A DNA stretch of 64,000 nt, from the NCBI RefSeq assembly GCF_002794255.1, contig NZ_PGGW01000038.1, forward strand, positions 62,001-126,000, in the 5' to 3' direction. Below are positions 62,180-64,000 of the stretch, one piece after another. The position numbers and the translations under genes were made by a program. The first letter of the stretch is position 1; each line of letters starts with the position of its first letter. The notes beneath the pieces are model-generated. The model saw only the letters and a list, made by a program, of their open reading frames with translations, was not told where the DNA came from and did not search any database. Source of the DNA: Streptomyces carminius. Lineage in GTDB: Bacteria > Actinomycetota > Actinomycetes > Streptomycetales > Streptomycetaceae.

Positions 62180-62231
62180 TTTCCCCCCACTCGACGCACC
62201 CGCACCACGGACTTCTCGAAGGAGCATCATC

Positions 62232-63575
62232 ATGGCAGGCGACTCCTTACGGCGGACCGGTACCACCAGCCGCCGCGCGGTGCTGACGGCGGGCACGGCG
62301 GGTACGGCCGCCGCGCTGACGGCCGGCCTCGCGGGCTGCGAGACGGCGGGTACCGCGGACGCGGCGGACTCCGCGGCGGACGAGGCCCGCACCCTGTCCG
62401 TCGGCGGCCGCAGGCCCAAGGGGAAGGACACCGTCGACGTCGTCGCCGACTTCGGCGCCCGGGGCGACGGCCGGACCGACGACAGCCGGGCCTTCGTCCG
62501 CGCCTACCGGCACGCCGTCGACCGGGTGTGGAACGGCACCGGCCGCACCGTCGTCGACATACCGGCGGGCGTCTACCTCATTCGCGAGCCGGACGCGCTG
62601 ATCGGCGCGGCCGGCGGCCGGCCGAAGGCCAACGGCCTGCGGTTCCGGGGCGCGGGCAAGCGCATGACACAGCTCCTGTTCGCACCCCGCCGGGCCGCGG
62701 ACTCCTATCTGTGCCGCAACGAGGACGCCTGGGCGAACATCGTGTTCGAGCACCTCGGGTTCCGCTCCGGCACTCCCGGCGCCTCGTTCTTCTACTCGTA
62801 CTCCACCGGGCAGGCCCAGGACTACCGGTTCACCGACTGCGAGTGGCTGGGGGAGTGGACCTACGGGCTCGCGCTCGACGGCAGCAACACCAACTCCGAG
62901 ATGCGCTGGGAGGCCTGCCGGGTGGGCGGCGCCTGGCGCCGGGCGTTCCTGTACTCCGGGCTGTCACAGCGGTCGCGGGACCCCGGGCAGCAGGACCAGT
63001 TCCTCAACTACTGGTTCAACGACATGAAGGTGGAGTACGAGTGGGGAAACTTCCTGGAGTTCCCCTACGGCGGCTCCGTCACCTGCCGGGGCGGCTCCTA
63101 CATCGTCACCGGCCGCCGTCCGGAGCGGACGGGAGGGCCCGGGGAGTCCGGGGAGTCCGGGGAGTACGGCCGCACCAGCACCTTCTTCCGCTTCCCGCGC
63201 GCCGACCACCACGGCTCCGTGCAGCGCTTCCACGCCGAGGACATCCGCTTCGAGGTGCGCGGCCCGGACACCTTGGTGATCGACTGCGCCTGGGAGAGCG
63301 GCACGGTGCACTTCAACGACTGCGACGACACCGCCCACGCCTTCAAGGACTTCGCGCCCGGCTCCCGTCCGCACCGCTACCGCCCCACCGGGCCCGGCCC
63401 GCTGGTGCGCTACGACTCCTGCCAGCTCTCGGGGAAGCACACCTACCGGCCCGCCGGGGACGGCGGGGGACCGGCCGCCCGCTACGACATGTGCCTGCTG
63501 GCCAACCACGGCCAGGAGGACTTCGCCGAGGGCGCCACGGAGCGGATCCGGTACGTCGACTGCCGGGGGCGCTGA
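62232..63575 (+). CDS. Tat lipoprotein with parallel beta-helix (pectate-lyase-like) domain
   Basis: The protein has 447 aa. The N-terminus TTSRRAVLTAGTAG has a twin Arg, and LAGC is a lipobox. The mature part begins VDVVADFGARGDGRTDDSRAF, a classical pectate_lyase_3 start, followed by beta-helix rungs (VVDIPAGVYLI, LRFRGAGKRMTQLLF, FTDCEWLGEW) to the end. Such proteins often cleave or bind polysaccharides outside the cell. No catalytic residue can be assigned. It is likely a modifier of the encoded exopolysaccharide. Confidence 0.88.
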   Translation: MAGDSLRRTGTTSRRAVLTAGTAGTAAALTAGLAGCETAGTADAADSAADEARTLSVGGRRPKGKDTVDVVADFGARGDGRTDDSRAFVRAYRHAVDRVWNGTGRTVVDIPAGVYLIREPDALIGAAGGRPKANGLRFRGAGKRMTQLLFAPRRAADSYLCRNEDAWANIVFEHLGFRSGTPGASFFYSYSTGQAQDYRFTDCEWLGEWTYGLALDGSNTNSEMRWEACRVGGAWRRAFLYSGLSQRSRDPGQQDQFLNYWFNDMKVEYEWGNFLEFPYGGSVTCRGGSYIVTGRRPERTGGPGESGESGEYGRTSTFFRFPRADHHGSVQRFHAEDIRFEVRGPDTLVIDCAWESGTVHFNDCDDTAHAFKDFAPGSRPHRYRPTGPGPLVRYDSCQLSGKHTYRPAGDGGGPAARYDMCLLANHGQEDFAEGATERIRYVDCRGR

Positions 63576-63723
63576 CCGGCGGCCCACCGGGCGGACCGCC
63601 CAAGGACCGGGAACTCCGGCGGATTCCCCCGCGAGGGGCATGCCGGCGGACGAACCGTGCCACAATCCAGATCTTGACCGACAGGGGCGGGGAGAGGGGA
63701 CACGTGCGGGACGGAGCGGGCCG

Positions 63724-64000
63724 TTGAGACTGCTGCACACCTCGGACTGGCACCTGGGACGGAGCTTCCACCGGGTGAACCTGCTGTCCGCCCAGGCGGC
63801 CTTCGTCGACCATCTGGTGGAGACGGTGCGCGCCGAGGGCGTCGACGCGGTGCTCGTCGCCGGCGACGTCTACGACCGGGCGGTGCCGCCGCTCGCCGCC
63901 GTCGAACTCTTCGACGAGGCCCTGCACCGCCTCGCGGACCTCGGCGTGCCGACCGTCATGATCTCCGGCAACCACGACTCGGCCCGCCGCCTGGGCGTGG
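63724..64000 (+). CDS. sbcD: SbcD exonuclease subunit (partial, runs off the window)
   Basis: TTG 63724 starts LRLLHTSDWHLGRSFHRVNLL. The Mre11/SbcD metallophosphoesterase motifs are DWHLG (Asp-x-His), VLVAGDVYD and ISGNHDSARR. The C-terminal part lies beyond 64000. With SbcC it forms a nuclease that processes hairpins and double-strand breaks. It is not part of the polysaccharide locus; 148 nt separate it from the preceding gene. Confidence 0.93.
   Translation, partial: MRLLHTSDWHLGRSFHRVNLLSAQAAFVDHLVETVRAEGVDAVLVAGDVYDRAVPPLAAVELFDEALHRLADLGVPTVMISGNHDSARRLGV

Noticed and set aside
62180..62431. A longer N-terminus for the CDP-alcohol phosphotransferase
   Set aside because: It would overlap the divergent beta-helix lipoprotein start, and GTG 62179 has a good ribosome-binding site.

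Overview
The window looks like chromosomal DNA from a Streptomyces or a close relative. GC is very high throughout, GTG and TTG starts are common, and many neighbouring genes overlap by 1-4 nt (ATGA, GTGA or TGATG). Several families are typical of the genus: SulP with MerR, XRE-cupin regulators, IS5, IS630 and IS605 debris, and a sugar ABC importer without its own ATPase. No rRNA, tRNA or CRISPR array was seen.

Layout. 0-1.5 kb: CapA-family lipoprotein with a 34-bp palindromic terminator. 1.5-3.35 kb: decayed IS200/IS605 element with divergent tnpA and tnpB remnants. 3.35-13 kb: housekeeping and membrane genes (UppP, VTT membrane protein, spermidine-synthase-like protein, MFS exporter, Pro/Gln-rich membrane protein, gamma-carbonic-anhydrase-like protein, acyltransferase, a 33-aa membrane peptide, EamA exporter divergent from an XRE-cupin regulator, YbaK-like deacylase). 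13-13.2 kb: a 192-bp MITE. 13.6-17.1 kb: TetR regulator divergent from a three-gene redox set (quinone-reductase-like, F420/NADP-reductase-like, Old Yellow Enzyme). 17.1-18 kb: decayed IS5-type transposase. 18.2-20.8 kb: excalibur surface protein, class-F-type sortase, and a protein that reads as a caspase fold without its catalytic dyad. 20.9-23.4 kb: SulP transporter, a 44-aa membrane protein and a divergent MerR regulator. 23.5-26.7 kb: ArsR with two flavoproteins. 26.8-30.8 kb: Mrr-like membrane nuclease, DUF488, TetR/aldo-keto reductase pair, VOC protein.

31.3-43 kb is an arabinoxylan-oligosaccharide utilisation locus. It holds a GH39 xylosidase, a binding protein, two permeases, a GH51 arabinofuranosidase, a CocE-type hydrolase, a LacI repressor and a GH43 enzyme. 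A perfect 18-bp palindrome lies 41 bp before the binding-protein gene and is the best LacI operator candidate. No ATPase gene is present, so a shared MsiK-type ATPase encoded elsewhere is inferred.

43-45.8 kb is an IS graveyard: an IS630/maleylpyruvate-isomerase chimera, an ABC ATPase fragment and an IS630 remnant around an intact fructosamine-kinase-family gene. 45.85-46.95 kb holds a CoA-binding protein and a YigZ-family protein.

47.4-63.6 kb is the most distinctive region, an exopolysaccharide locus. It encodes an initiating sugar transferase, GDP-fucose synthesis (gmd, fcl), an acetyltransferase, two GT4 glycosyltransferases, a candidate polymerase, a Wzz-like protein whose kinase-type ATPase has lost its nucleotide-binding residues, a flippase, a secreted beta-propeller/FN3 protein, a cytidylyltransferase paired with a CDP-alcohol phosphotransferase, and a Tat-type parallel beta-helix lipoprotein. 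Together they suggest a fucose-containing surface polymer with an alcohol-phosphate modification. The window ends inside sbcD.
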